Assembly (NCBI GenBank): GCA_024349245.1 | Contig: JALDNG010000507.1 | Coordinates: forward strand, 1-64,000 | Origin: Neodontobutis hainanensis | Lineage: Eukaryota > Chordata > Actinopteri > Gobiiformes > Odontobutidae | DNA: 64,000 bases | Direction of reading: 5' to 3' | In this document: one piece after another, positions 1-12,100 of the stretch | Position numbering within the stretch: position 1 is the first letter of the stretch | How the letters are laid out: each line of letters starts with the position of its first letter | Made by a program: the position numbers and the translations under genes | Notes under the pieces: model-generated | Told to the model about the DNA's origin: nothing | Seen by the model: the letters and a program-made list of their open reading frames with translations, nothing else | Databases searched by the model: none

Positions 1-763
1 TGTTATGGTCGTTAATTTTATTCGAAATTATGGGAGCTTGGTGAACCGTCTCCCGAGTGTAGCTTTTGAAAGATGAGACACCGTGGTACACCCAACGCAG
101 TTCATATCGATCTGACGCATTCCAAAGCAGAGAAGAGTTGATGGTGTCGACAGTTATTAGGATTCTTGTGCCATGTTTTTGACACTCACGCATGCGCGAT
201 TTTGTCAAATCTGCTGCGAAATCAGGCCTCGCAAAAAATTTATCGCAACAATTTACGACCAATAATTTTGGAGGTTTTCGGCCTGTAAACTCCTCTAATG
301 CCTCGGAAAAAACAGAGTTGTCAAAATTATCGGTGAATCCATTGATCTCAAAGACGTCGTAGCCCTCGCAGGTTAAATATTCAATAAAACCCGCAACAAA
401 GTCTAGTTTTGAACCCGGCCCATGGACAATTATGTTGAATTCACATTTTAGCTCCAATTTAATTTGCTTAAATAAATCTAAATATTGATCAATTGGTTCT
501 TTTTTAGATTTCCCAGGATTAGGTTTTGTGAAAAGAAAGCTGAAATCCATTTTTGGGTCATCCGGTTTTATTCTTTTTTTAGATCTCTTAAAATAATCAC
601 TGCATTGAGTAATGTTGACTTCTTCGTTGATTAGTACACGGGGGTTTGTAATTGTTTTATCATTAGATTCTATCCTTCTTTCTCTCATTGGTGTATTCTA
701 TTTTCAAAAAACAGGTACCTCGACATTAGATAATCCAAGAACTGAACGACGCGTTGACACCAT
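1..763 (-). CDS. ORC2: Origin recognition complex subunit 2, 5' part (C-terminus beyond window)
   Basis: ORC2 is a core subunit of the nuclear complex that marks replication origins and helps load MCM2-7. Exon 1 is 719-763 (15 codons, ATG at 763-761). A 21-nt GT...AG intron at 698-718 follows, and exon 2 runs from 697 off the left edge (232 codons visible). The AAA+-like core shows the usual ORC2 order: a degenerate P-loop (FNIIVHGPGSKLDFV), INGF, a degenerate Walker B stretch (LLVVNCCDKFF), then ILITVDTINSSLLW and the YTRET segment. These match animal ORC2 in spacing and sequence. The N-terminal tail before the core is about 90 residues, much shorter than in vertebrates. GC is clearly higher than in the flanking DNA. 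An in-frame ATG at 688-686, just inside exon 2, is an alternative start if the first exon is not used. Identification is firm; the start is likely. Confidence 0.93.
698..718 (-). other. 21-nt intron in ORC2
   Basis: On the minus strand it begins GTACC and ends AATAG. It contains an in-frame stop, and its removal joins a 15-codon ATG exon to the long ORC2 exon in phase 0. Size and borders match the introns of the other conserved genes in this window. Confidence 0.75.
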
Positions 764-3700
764 CCCACAAATTAGTGGTTAACCCACGATTTCCAATAAA
801 ACAATCGCACGCGCAATAGATTGCGATCTAAATTACAAAACGACCTCTAATACTTAGAAGAATAACGCAGCTATAATAAGACTGTTGGTTATTAGCAGAA
901 AATAAAGTTTTAATTGGTTTTGTTTTGGTACGCATGACCATCTTTTTGTAAAGTTCTCAAATTCTCCAATGTGAGTTTTTTGAATTTTTAAAATTTTAAA
1001 AATCTGCATATGAGCTTATTAGGAATTTTATACAGCTGAAAGTAATGAAAACTTGTGGCAAAAGTATTAGTTTTTGATTTGCAATTGGTAAAAAAGTAAT
1101 GATTAAATTTATCATAAAAGGATCATCTTGGAGCATGTGCAATCATGATAATTTTTATTATTTTATTGTTTCTGGTTTTATTTCGTTCCAATTAGCGTAA
1201 TAAAAGAAAATATCATTTCCATAATCTCTCTATCGATATCACATGCTATGCTCTAACCCCCACAACTAGTTTACGCATAATCCAACATTAAACTCTAGAA
1301 AAACATTCAACTTGATATAATTATGAAAAGATAATGAGCTGTGTTAAATAATTATTTTTAAAAGATCATAAGTGGATTTAACAGACAGAAACATAGGCCG
1401 GCTTCTTCTAACCTATCTCCACTCATATGAATGAATCTTCTATGGTTGAATAAGATAGAAAATTAATTTACAAAAATCAGAAATCTTCATTCAAGATTTA
1501 TGTAGCAAAAGAATTATCTCGCTAGTAGTCGGTAGTTCACAAAATGTTGCGATTTATATTGAAAAAATTAAATAATTAACCAAGTTTAGGGCAGTTTTTT
1601 CTGTTCTTCTTTTTCATAATTTCCATAAAAAGGTCGGCTTAAGAAGCGAATAAGACTTGAATATATTCATATCCAAGCATATTCTTTCTCCTCAATTATA
1701 CTTTTTAATCAATGTATTTAGATGTGGATTGTTTAACGAGCCAAAAACCTAGGTATACGTGGTCTGCCACTGTTAACAAGATTTATAGGTCTCATTTACA
1801 AAGTCATATTATAATCTTAAACCATCTTGCAGTAGATCACTCATGCTCACGAACGTTACATATACAATGTAGTGTACTCTGAATATGAACAAATTACCAT
1901 TCAGGACTTGAGATATTACACGATATTTATTTTAAAGTTTTTGTTATTTGATACTCTCTAGTCGTGTTTCATGGTTGGACGGCACACCAGAGGACCCCGT
2001 CATAAAGTTTATCAACCTCTAAGTTATGATTGACAACATCGAGCCACCTTTGGAACCAATAATAAATGTGAACGGCGTTGTAGGAAAGCTATTTAACCAG
2101 AGTATCACAACAAATATTGGTACTTTTATAATAATGAATTATATTCCCTTTTTAGATCGTTTACACACGTGGGAGCTCACTGGAGAAGCTATCGTTAAGA
2201 ACGAGATCTTTCATCGTTTTTGAAGATGGTTAATAATGTAGAGTTACATATAAACCGTTGAAGTGTGCTTTGCATAATAGAACCTCCTCTGGTATGTCGC
2301 ATCTGAGGTCGTCAATTTCCAAAGGTATCGCTCACTAGGAACATCACCCTTTTTACGATTCACAAATTATAAATTTTCTATTTCTTTACTCACCACTATA
2401 TTAGATTATGTTGAGTATTTTTAAAGTTGATTTAGTTGTATTAAACGACTCATTGCGTACCTAATGACGAAAAAGTATTCACAAAACACGGGAAAACCTT
2501 CAACATGTATCTATCGATGAGATATACAACAGATGCTCAAGATTGGCCCAGGATTCTCTAAACTTATATTGGTTTTCCAAACTGTCAAACAAAAATTAAC
2601 AAGTCTTGAAAAAATGTCTTTTAGCTACTCTATATTACATGCTTACAAAGAGGAATTTCAGACAGGAAATAATCTTTATCGATGTTTCAGAAGAACCGTT
2701 TGTCTTTGATTTGAATGAAGTTATTTTGTTTGATAAATATGTCATAATCTTGGAAAATAAATCAAATGGATTTACCGATCAAAACTTTCCTTCGTCCCTA
2801 AGATAGGATACTTTCCCGCCCATTAAGATATCGACTCTGTATTTTTTGGTGAACCATGATGAACTAAATTCTCGCTCACATCTTCACAGGAAGTAACGTG
2901 TGTCGATGTTTTCCAGTGGAACTCTATCCTCAGATGTTATTCTTAACAAGGACACTGTATAGATTTTTCGAGCGTCTGAAAGTTTGAAGTTAGCACTCAC
3001 TGAACCTCTCATCCCATCTTCTACTCATTCAGGTGACCTAACTATATGTAACGACTCTCTGGGAACCACAAGAGTTGATTTATTAACACTGAATATAAAT
3101 GACTAAAATTGTGACATGTTCAAATCCAACAACTTAAGAGATATGAAATTGACAATTTTAAAAGGCGTATCACGAAAAATTGACGTGAAACTTAACTAAA
3201 CTACTGGTGCAAAAATATTAGTTGCTAATTTATATGTGATGATCACACTAGTTTGACATTTATTGTCTGATTTTATAAAATACGCCTTCAAACTAACTGA
3301 TTCATGTGAAAAAATCTACATGAGCCGATCCAGTAATTCTTCGTTTTTACTGTGGAGCAAGGATGAGTCTAACCTATCGAGATATCTATATAAGGAATTT
3401 TTCGTTTATTTTACTTCATTCGGTGTAGATCGGCTTTCTAGGTGTTACTCTTCAGCGCTTCACCTCTTTTCGGTACCGTCTTTCTGATGTTAAAAGTATG
3501 TGTCAGGTAGTGTTAGACTCTCAACCAATAGGGCAATCATACACCGCGGCTTTGGTTCGATTGGCAGAATAGAAAAATCTGTTGTCCTTTATTTAATCTT
3601 ATCATTTCCTTGTGATTAAAAATATTTATCTTAATTATAATTTAAATTGTACAAAACTTTTATTTCTATGACAAAAAATAATTCGGAAGAGCTTTAAATC

Positions 3701-5541
3701 GCAAGAAACTGAATTTAAAGATATCTGAAAACGTATAATGACTTTGATATTTCGTTTCATGAAGTACTCAAAGTTGAAAAAGAAAAATTGTTATTCCGCC
3801 ATTAAAACTCTTAACCAGATATTTACCGCCAAAAGTAAATGTTCATGTAACTCTGAGTTTTCTGAACATACTTTCTTAATCTATTCTGTTTTTATCCAAT
3901 TTTAATTTTTGAATTTAATTTTCTTGCTTTAAGGAAAACGTACTTTTGATGATATATGGTTTAGATAAATCAAGTTATCAAGAGATTTGATTTCATCTCT
4001 CCACGAGTTTCAAAAGTTTAATAATTTTATTTTAGTTTTCTTTACTTTTGGAAGTTAATCTCTAAATTTTCAATATTATTCTCAAAGAACTATTTTTCTA
4101 AAACTCGTCTTTCCCTCTTTTTAACTTTTGGTTAAAGTCAGAATTTTTATCCTATATTTTCAAATTATACGATCAGATAACAATCATAATGTTGTCTCCT
4201 TCAATGCCGAACTACATTCCTTCTTAAAAAGTTAAAACAACAGCATTTTTAAAGTTAATATTCATAATTTAGAGTCTTCCACCTTTAACCCTTATTTTTT
4301 TATCTATCCTTCGATTAGATGGCATTCAAGAGACCTTTAACACGAACAGAACCGAGTTTTCTCGAATTTTAACTTTTATCCTTTTTTTATTTGAATAAGA
4401 TTACTCTGTTTTCAAATGTGTTTAATTTCAGGATTCTTACTTTAAAATATTTCACTATAAATCGGCTTAAAGAAAGACAAATTTTTGTCTTTCTCGATGT
4501 TTGAAATCATATTTGTGTGTAAATAGCTAAGTAAAATGGAAAGGTGAAACTCGTTAATGTACCATGAAATGATTTTCTTTAATTCTAGGATCAAGGAGAA
4601 AATGAGGATTTTTAAACGAATGGAGATTACCAGAATGAATCTATACTTCCAAATTATAAACTGAAGGCATTAAGTGTTCGACATTTCCTTAACCTGAAAA
4701 AAGTTTGAAAATATTAAAGTTTTTTCTTTTTAACAGTCATGATCTGAAAATAAACGTTATGCAACAGTTTTATTTGCTAAAACGTGCACAATTAAGCATA
4801 ATATAAATTTTTTTGCTTTTTAAAGCGTAGAATACGCAAACTTTAATGGAGAATTACAAAAAATATAATATCACTTGAAAAAGGTTTTTCATATGCGAAC
4901 AATTTTTAAGACACAGGAAAGAACCATTGACGAGTTATTTTAATTCTTCTTTTAAATATCAACAATTCAATCTCTTAAGCTTATTCTATACTTAAATATA
5001 TTCAATGAAATAATAATTGAGTTATACAGAGCGCATGAGCATCAAACTGTTCTTAAAAATTAATTGGTACAAAACATGAAATTAAAAAGAAACCCACCAT
5101 AAGTAAAAAGTTAAGACGTAAATAGCACAATCATTTCATTATATAGGTAAAATTGTACAAATATTATAAATGAACGAGAATTATATTTTGAATATAAATT
5201 ATTTAAAAACAGGAAATGCATAATTTAAAACCGGGACATTTTTTAAATTTCTTCAATATGTTTAGAATATTTTTCCAATAATTTTAAAATTTTCAGATTT
5301 TGAATGAATATCAAAAGTGTCAAATTAAAATAGCTTTGAATTATAAAACTCAATAGCATACGATGAGAATGGAGTTCATTGAAAAATTTAACAAATTTAG
5401 TCATATAAAATAAACCGTTTGGAAATTTGTGCGTTATTTCAGGTTCATAATATGCGAAAATGAACCAAATGAATGTAAGATTACACCTCAACCCTGAATA
5501 ATGAGCTAAATTTACGTGGAGATACTCGTATGTAGTTTCCG
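764..5541. other. AT-rich intergenic DNA with a slightly GC-richer stretch at about 1.95-3.55 kb
   Basis: No gene could be supported. The stretch from about 1950 to 3550 is less AT-rich than its surroundings and carries short broken ORFs (2026-2223, 2606-2806 and 3263-3487, plus strand). This looks like old decayed coding DNA. The 2026 frame has a loose retropepsin-like look (VNGV, then a hydrophobic run) but lacks the catalytic D-T/S-G, so I make no family call. The rest is AT-rich with stops in all frames. Confidence 0.4.
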
Positions 5542-6106
5542 TCACAGGAAACAAAGGAATGTTTTGTTGGCTTTTTTGAGAGGTTCTAAATCGATTAAAA
5601 GATCAACTGTGTGGAGGAGATGTAACATAAACACCAGAAAGCTGAATATCTCCCGATACGTGTTCAAACTTATAATTAGCCTAAATGGGTGACGTCGACA
5701 CAGTGAATTAGTTGGGCTTAAATATATCTCGTTAAGTGACTGTAATTTTTCAACCAACATAGTTTACAAAAACTAAAATCTCCAGCGAATTGGAAAATAA
5801 AACTTCTCTTATAGCTACTAGCTTTATCACAATCTCTTATTTGTGCGATAAGTTCCCTTTCTTCATCTTCTATAGGATCAATTCCGGTATCAATTTCAAT
5901 TGATGAAACTTGACGAAACAGATATGCCGAATTCACTTTAGTTAGCTTTATCCTGATGAATGAACAAAAGCTTTGTACTATAAATGTTAGTCATTGTATA
6001 CTAAGACGAACACGCATTTTTTGGACTCGAAACTCTCCACTTATGTTGGCAAGTCGACGGGAATCTTCAATTGCTTCATTTTATTCTTACTTTCTTTTTT
6101 CCATTG
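5542..6106 (-). CDS. Unidentified protein encoded across several micro-introns (5' end unresolved)
   Basis: I do not recognise the family. On the minus strand one reading stays open if five short GT...AG introns are removed: 6065-6090 (26 nt), 5978-6001 (24), 5717-5740 (24), 5669-5693 (25) and 5586-5607 (22), ending at a TGA at 5544-5542. The 5978-6001 intron has a good branch-point match (ACTAAC). The exons give a roughly 150-residue chain. It has a basic N-terminal stretch (GEFRVQKMRVRL), an acidic segment (DTGIDPIEDEEREL) and a C-terminal part containing FEHVSGDIQLSGVYVTSPPH. No signal peptide or membrane span is obvious. The first exon shown (6091-6106) has no ATG in this frame, so the start may lie upstream, or at the in-frame ATG at 6017-6015. 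Other splicings near 5.55-5.80 kb keep other frames open, so the exact model is uncertain. A decayed gene is the main alternative. Confidence 0.45.
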
Positions 6107-9100
6107 CTGCGCGAATAATATAAAGTAAAAACCTGTTCTTGGACGTATTTAAATTGGAGGTTCAAAAATATGTTTTAAAGGCATCCACGAACAGGGAATG
6201 ATTGAATGTGATCTCTCGAAGAATTAACAGGAACCAGATAATAGTGTTTTGTCTGTCTAAACGATTCATTTCATCATCATAGACATTGTACAGAATCAAT
6301 GATGATTGATTTTATTATTTGTAGGGTATTAAACTCAATTTTAAAGACATTTCTTATCTGTATGAAATTTATTCTGAAATTAGAAAACATCATACCTTAT
6401 AATATCATTGTGATAAAGGAGCATTAAAATGGATTCCATTGTTCAAAATGATAAGCAATAAGAACTTCAAATAGCAATCCCCTTCTCTCGTTGATGGGAT
6501 AGGTTTAAGAGCGGTTAAATACAAAAAATGGGAAGTATCAAGATCCACCTTATTAAGTTAAAAACAAAATTGTTTACAGATATCTATATTCTTTTACTTA
6601 CCGTGTAGAATCGATATTTGGAGTGTTACCGGGAAATATCTTTTTATGGTCCTAAATTTTTTTAGGATTGACCTTTAGGTTGGATTGTAAGATAAACATT
6701 AACGAAATAAATCCTTGTGAAATATCAAATTTTTGTCAATCAAATTCAATAATATTATTTATTTTAATTTAAAAAAGCATAACTTATACAAAAATTTACG
6801 ATTGTAAACTTCATTTCGAAACTTTTTCTTGTTCGTTTATCGCCAAACCAAGAAATTTGAATGCCAAAAATCTTAAAGCCGCGTGATATCCCGCCCACGG
6901 AAATACATTTATCGTGCTTTTTGCTCAAATATAGATTTTTGTCAGAAAGATGAAAATCTTTTAAATTTTACACATGTTGAGATATTGATTCTTTTAATCC
7001 ATCCATATATTTATAGCTAGACTTTTAAACTTTTTTTTGATAGGTGGAAAGAAATTAAAAAAACTCCATTTAAGTTAGAAAAATATATTTTCAGTGTCTG
7101 AAAAAGATTTGAACATTTGTGAGATATAACTGTTTCCAAGTTAAAAAATTATAAATGGCCATATTTCTCTCAAGATAACGTGTTATACGATTTTGCCGTT
7201 TTACTCAGAGATAACTGTTTGAACATGGTCAAATATTTAACACTGAATTATTTTAAACTTGATTATTATCTCAGATATATTGACAAAAATTAGTGTTTTA
7301 AATAAGTTATATTTTATCCTTCGTTCACTTGTAAGATTCTCTCGAATAAATTTTGAATTAAAAACCTTAAAAAATATTATCTTAAACGTTTAAAATTTTT
7401 TAAAATTCAGTCAAATTTTGAATTATCTCACAACATAATATAATTCTTTTTTAACACCCAACGATATACTTTTGAAAGATTATAACTAAATCCGTTGATG
7501 AGTATGATCTGAATATGTGTGAAAAGCACAAGAAGAATGAGATGTCTATTTTCATGATTAAATGTTTTAAAAAATACGGTAAATTATCCAAAAACATATA
7601 TACGAGGCCCATCGAATGTTTATTAAAAACAAGATATTGATCTAACATTCTAAACATAAACTATATGATTACATTTTTTTAATTTCTAACAAAATATTAA
7701 TTTTCCTTAATTGCAAACTTTTAACTAAAATTAACGCGCTCTTGGAATTTTTATGATTCAATATTAACATAAAATCTGACATTAACTTTCAAAAAAGGAA
7801 TTTAGATAAACGACGAATTCCATGCGATCTCTAGAGACGTGGGAAATTCTTTTTGTCGAAATCTAAAGAATAATTGTGTAGTTTATCAAACACAAAATGG
7901 AATTACTTGTAATTTTGAGAGTTTTACAAATATCTGGGTTAAAGTAATTTTGAATCCTTCAATAACATCGTTGTGTCATGTTTGGCTAAATTTGAACATG
8001 TAACATGAAAAATTTAACCTGAAAATATATCTTCATACTAGGTGACATTTCTGCACGTTATTTTGTGAAATTTTATTGAACGTAGTTTTAGCGTTTGTTT
8101 TGATCGATTTTTATGCTTGCAAGCAATTGACGAGGCAAATGCATGTATGGTTAATCTAAATATGTTAAAGAAGTCAATTAGTTCACACATTTAACGTGTC
8201 AGTTTCGAGGCTGGTCTTCAATACGTTTATCGAATTCAATTCAGTGTCATATATGAAAGCATTTTACACATTTATGACTTATTATCTCATAAACGAAAAA
8301 TATTCTGGAAACGTTAAAGAATGAAAGAATTTGAATCCTTTCATAACAAAACCCCGTCCTAGCATTCCATAATTTAATATTGAATGAAAATATCGAACAA
8401 GTCAAAAAATGCTTTTCAAGATAAATTAAAATATTATACCAGAAACGTTAAACTTGGATGGAAAAAGTCTTCAACTTTGTTGAAAATGTTAAAAAAAGAA
8501 AATGGTTTCGTCCTCAAAAACAATAATCTTTTCTTTTTTTTTTATAAAATAGCTTCAGTAAAAATAAATACGATATTTATTAAGTATCGTTAAACAGAGT
8601 CAAGTCAACATTTTATTTTTATTGATTTATTCTTTACAATAATAATTTTTCATGTCAACAATAACTCATAAAACAAAAGTGAGTGGTTAACTCCAGTGAG
8701 ACAATTAAAACTTCAATTGCCGAAATGCGGTGTTTTTTTATGTTTACGGTATTTTTTAAAATCTTACAAACCATGTTTACGTGGTAAAACTCGTATTTGA
8801 ACATAAAAAGACCACGCTAAAGAAATTTTTGAAAATATTTTGTGACGTTTTAAATTCAGTAGCGAGAGATCTGAGAGGTAACTTACCAAAACCATACCTT
8901 AACATAATTAATACGAAGAAAATTTGAACCACGTGAAATTTAACCTTGCATGTGTTTATGAGACGTGATAAACGACAAAAGACAGATTTTTTGATTTAAA
9001 CGATTATTAGCGTTTTTACATCCAAAGAAACAAATAAAATGAAGTGTGAATCAGTTCAACAGAAATTCATTTAAAGATACGAATAAATATTTTTTAAAAA

Positions 9101-12100
9101 GCAAAACAAAACAATTTCAGTCAAAATTCTTGTTTCTATCAAAGAATCAACAAAATTAAAAATCATTGTTCACGTTTTGAAAATAGTTTCAAAGATTAAA
9201 ATAATAAAAACTAAATTATCTCACAAATCAAGTTTTTATGAGCAAATATTTTCCATATTGATTAATCTGATTCTAGTTGAATTGGGGTCAATGATATCAC
9301 TCTGTTGCAGATTTACTTTAATTCGGACACATTTTCCAAGGGCCTTCTTTTGAAAAACCAAGTTTATTAAATGTTATGGGGATTTAGTGCATTGTTATTC
9401 AACAAGAGTGCCTCATTCATCAATTTTAACAAGAGTTAAATCATCTATTATGAACAAACCAACGCCATCATTCATGTTAGTTGTTAGAACATTTTACATG
9501 ATATCCTTCTTTAAGTTCTCCATCTCTTCGTTTTAAGTGCTTTTCTTTCTTCTAGATTCGGACAAGGAATATCTTCAGGAGGTTTAATGAAAAACAAACA
9601 TTTATTTAAAGCGATTCCGTTTTAAATGCATATTTTTTATTGAAGTTACAGCCACTTATCCCTTGTTGGATCGTTCTAAATGCAAAATGTTCATGATATA
9701 TAATCACAGTGAAATAAATTCCAAAATGTTTAACCTTTTGTTTGTTTCACCATTTTATATTTTTCCAGCAATTCCATATTCTGCTCAAAGATAAAACGAT
9801 CATGAGTAGATCTAATCAATATTACAAGCATGGCCGGATGGAATGAGTTAAAATTGATAACTGAACTTCAACTGACAATTACATCAAATCCAAATCGAGA
9901 ATTAATTCTTTGAGAATGATTGGATTTATAATGAACACAAACATGACTGGATCGTCAGTTTTTTTCTGCAATTGCAATATTCCAACAACTTTCAGGAGTA
10001 AATATATCATTCTTCGTTATTCAAACGTTCATTGTAGCTAAGAAGTTTAACCTTATCGATATTGAGACAGTTTTACATTCATAGTCTGTTTTCTTGATCC
10101 AGAAATGCTTTCATTCCTTGTTACTCAAAATAGGCTCGAATAATTGCATGATAGTTTATTTTCAATAATTTCAATGTTTTATTACCTCCTCTCTTATATA
10201 CTTTTGAACTAATATCCCATCGTTCACTTCGGTACTTCTCTCATTATTTATGTTTTGGTTCCAGTGTGGACCTGGCCAAAACATGGCATAGTGTCCAAGT
10301 ATACATTCACAAGACAACATCAATCTTCCGCTCAGGGTTTTCTTACCCTTTAATTGGATGGCAAACCTTTCAATGACTGCGTTTTTCCATCGACTGATTG
10401 TTTTTATAAAGCGACTTTTCAAGTAAAAATCTGATATTTTCAGTTGTCTTGCCACAATTTATAGCCAAAACAAGGAACAAAAAATATTGGAAATCATTGA
10501 ATTATTTTAAAAGAAGATAAAAATTTATAAACTGACAGTTTATTTCAATTGATTTATTTTTTTTTACATATTTTCATTTTTTTCTTTCACATTTAACTCG
10601 TTTTAAATAGTTTGCATTTTAATTATTTTAACATTTATTTGTTCATTCAAATTCAATCAAAACAATTTAAATCAGTGCAAACCAAAAGCCTTCTCTTTTT
10701 TATTAATTGAAATACAAGAATTAAACAACGAACTTTTAAAGAAAGTAGAAATCAGTCTTGAAATATTTTTGACGCAGTAAACTTATCAAGCATATTTCCA
10801 TAAATGTTGAGTTCGCATTATTATGACAGAATAATGGAGCTAAAGTTTTGAGTCCGTTGTAATCAAAAACTAAATTTTATTTGGATTTGGATATAAAATT
10901 TGTTTTCATCGAAGAGTTTTTGAAACAAAGTGTTGCTTTTTAAAAAAAAGGTCCTATAAATTAAAATTCATAAAAATTTCTCTTAAATGTAAGATCTTTT
11001 GAGTTTTTTTTATATCTTCCATCTTATGATATAAAAGGGAGAATTTTTAAAGGTATTGAATGAATAATCATTTTTGAGTGAGCATTAAAAAGAATTCCTC
11101 ATTAAGCACGCGCGCTAATATTTGAAGGTAGCTAAATTACATATCGACAGATTTGGCATTTATTTTGAATATAAAACCTAAAACAACTTTTTACAAATCC
11201 CTGTTTAAATAAGTTCTATTATTCGTTGAAAAATCGTGTTTAGGAATTTTTAATATTCAACGAAGCGCAGTTTATCGGTATCAACTGAATTATTCTTCAA
11301 ATTATTTTCCACATACAAAAAACATTAAATGTAATGAATTGTAAACCAACTTAATCTTAAGGTCAAAAGAAAGTAAATTTTATAAAAAACATCAATTAAT
11401 ACCTGTGGAGAAAATAGATTGAGTGATCGAAAAGACTTCATAAAAAGGCGCGTATTTTAATTTCAACGAAATGACCTATTTTTGTTTTCTCATCGATGAA
11501 ATATTTTCAAATTTGTGACTTTATTTTATTATCTATGTTTTATGGAAGTACTTTTGAGCAAAGTAATCAATGCTTCTGAAAACAACTTAACCAACGTTTT
11601 CGATATTTCTTGAGCCACGCTCCATTGAAGCCAACAAAGATTAATTAAGGAAATTTTGTAACTTTAAAAATCCATTCAAAATTTTCTTTTATAATCATCG
11701 AAAATCTATATTTTTGAACCAATTGAATTTACATTAAAATTGTTATTTTTTTGTTCGTTTTCTGCATAATTATTTAGACATCGGCATACAACCAGAGATT
11801 TAATCAAAACTTAGAAAATATTTTGGCATGAGTGAATATCAGTTAAATAAAAAGAATATATAATCTTATAATGTACAATTAATATTATTTTAATTATCCT
11901 TTTTCGTCGATTAATCTAATGCGTATCCAGTATGTTTTTTTTATTTTCAACAAAGTTTAAAAAAAGGAGCCATAAAGTAAATTTCAAAAAAATAGGAATT
12001 TTGTGAGAATGAATTTCGAACTTTTTTCAGTTCAAGGGTGGATGACACCTTTCAATACATTTTTGCATTCTATTTTGGACAAAAAAATTTTTATTTAACA

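Noticed and set aside
2026..2223. Retropepsin-like frame
   Set aside because: Lacks the catalytic D-T/S-G, and the downstream frame is full of stops. The resemblance is too loose.
3550..3575. tRNA-like T-loop (GGTTCGATTG)
   Set aside because: No acceptor stem, D-arm or anticodon arm can be folded around it.
10171..10455. 94-codon minus-strand ORF with a 22-nt GTAAG...AG interval inside
   Set aside because: It reads through without splicing. Removing the interval leads to a stop in the same frame, and no family is recognised.
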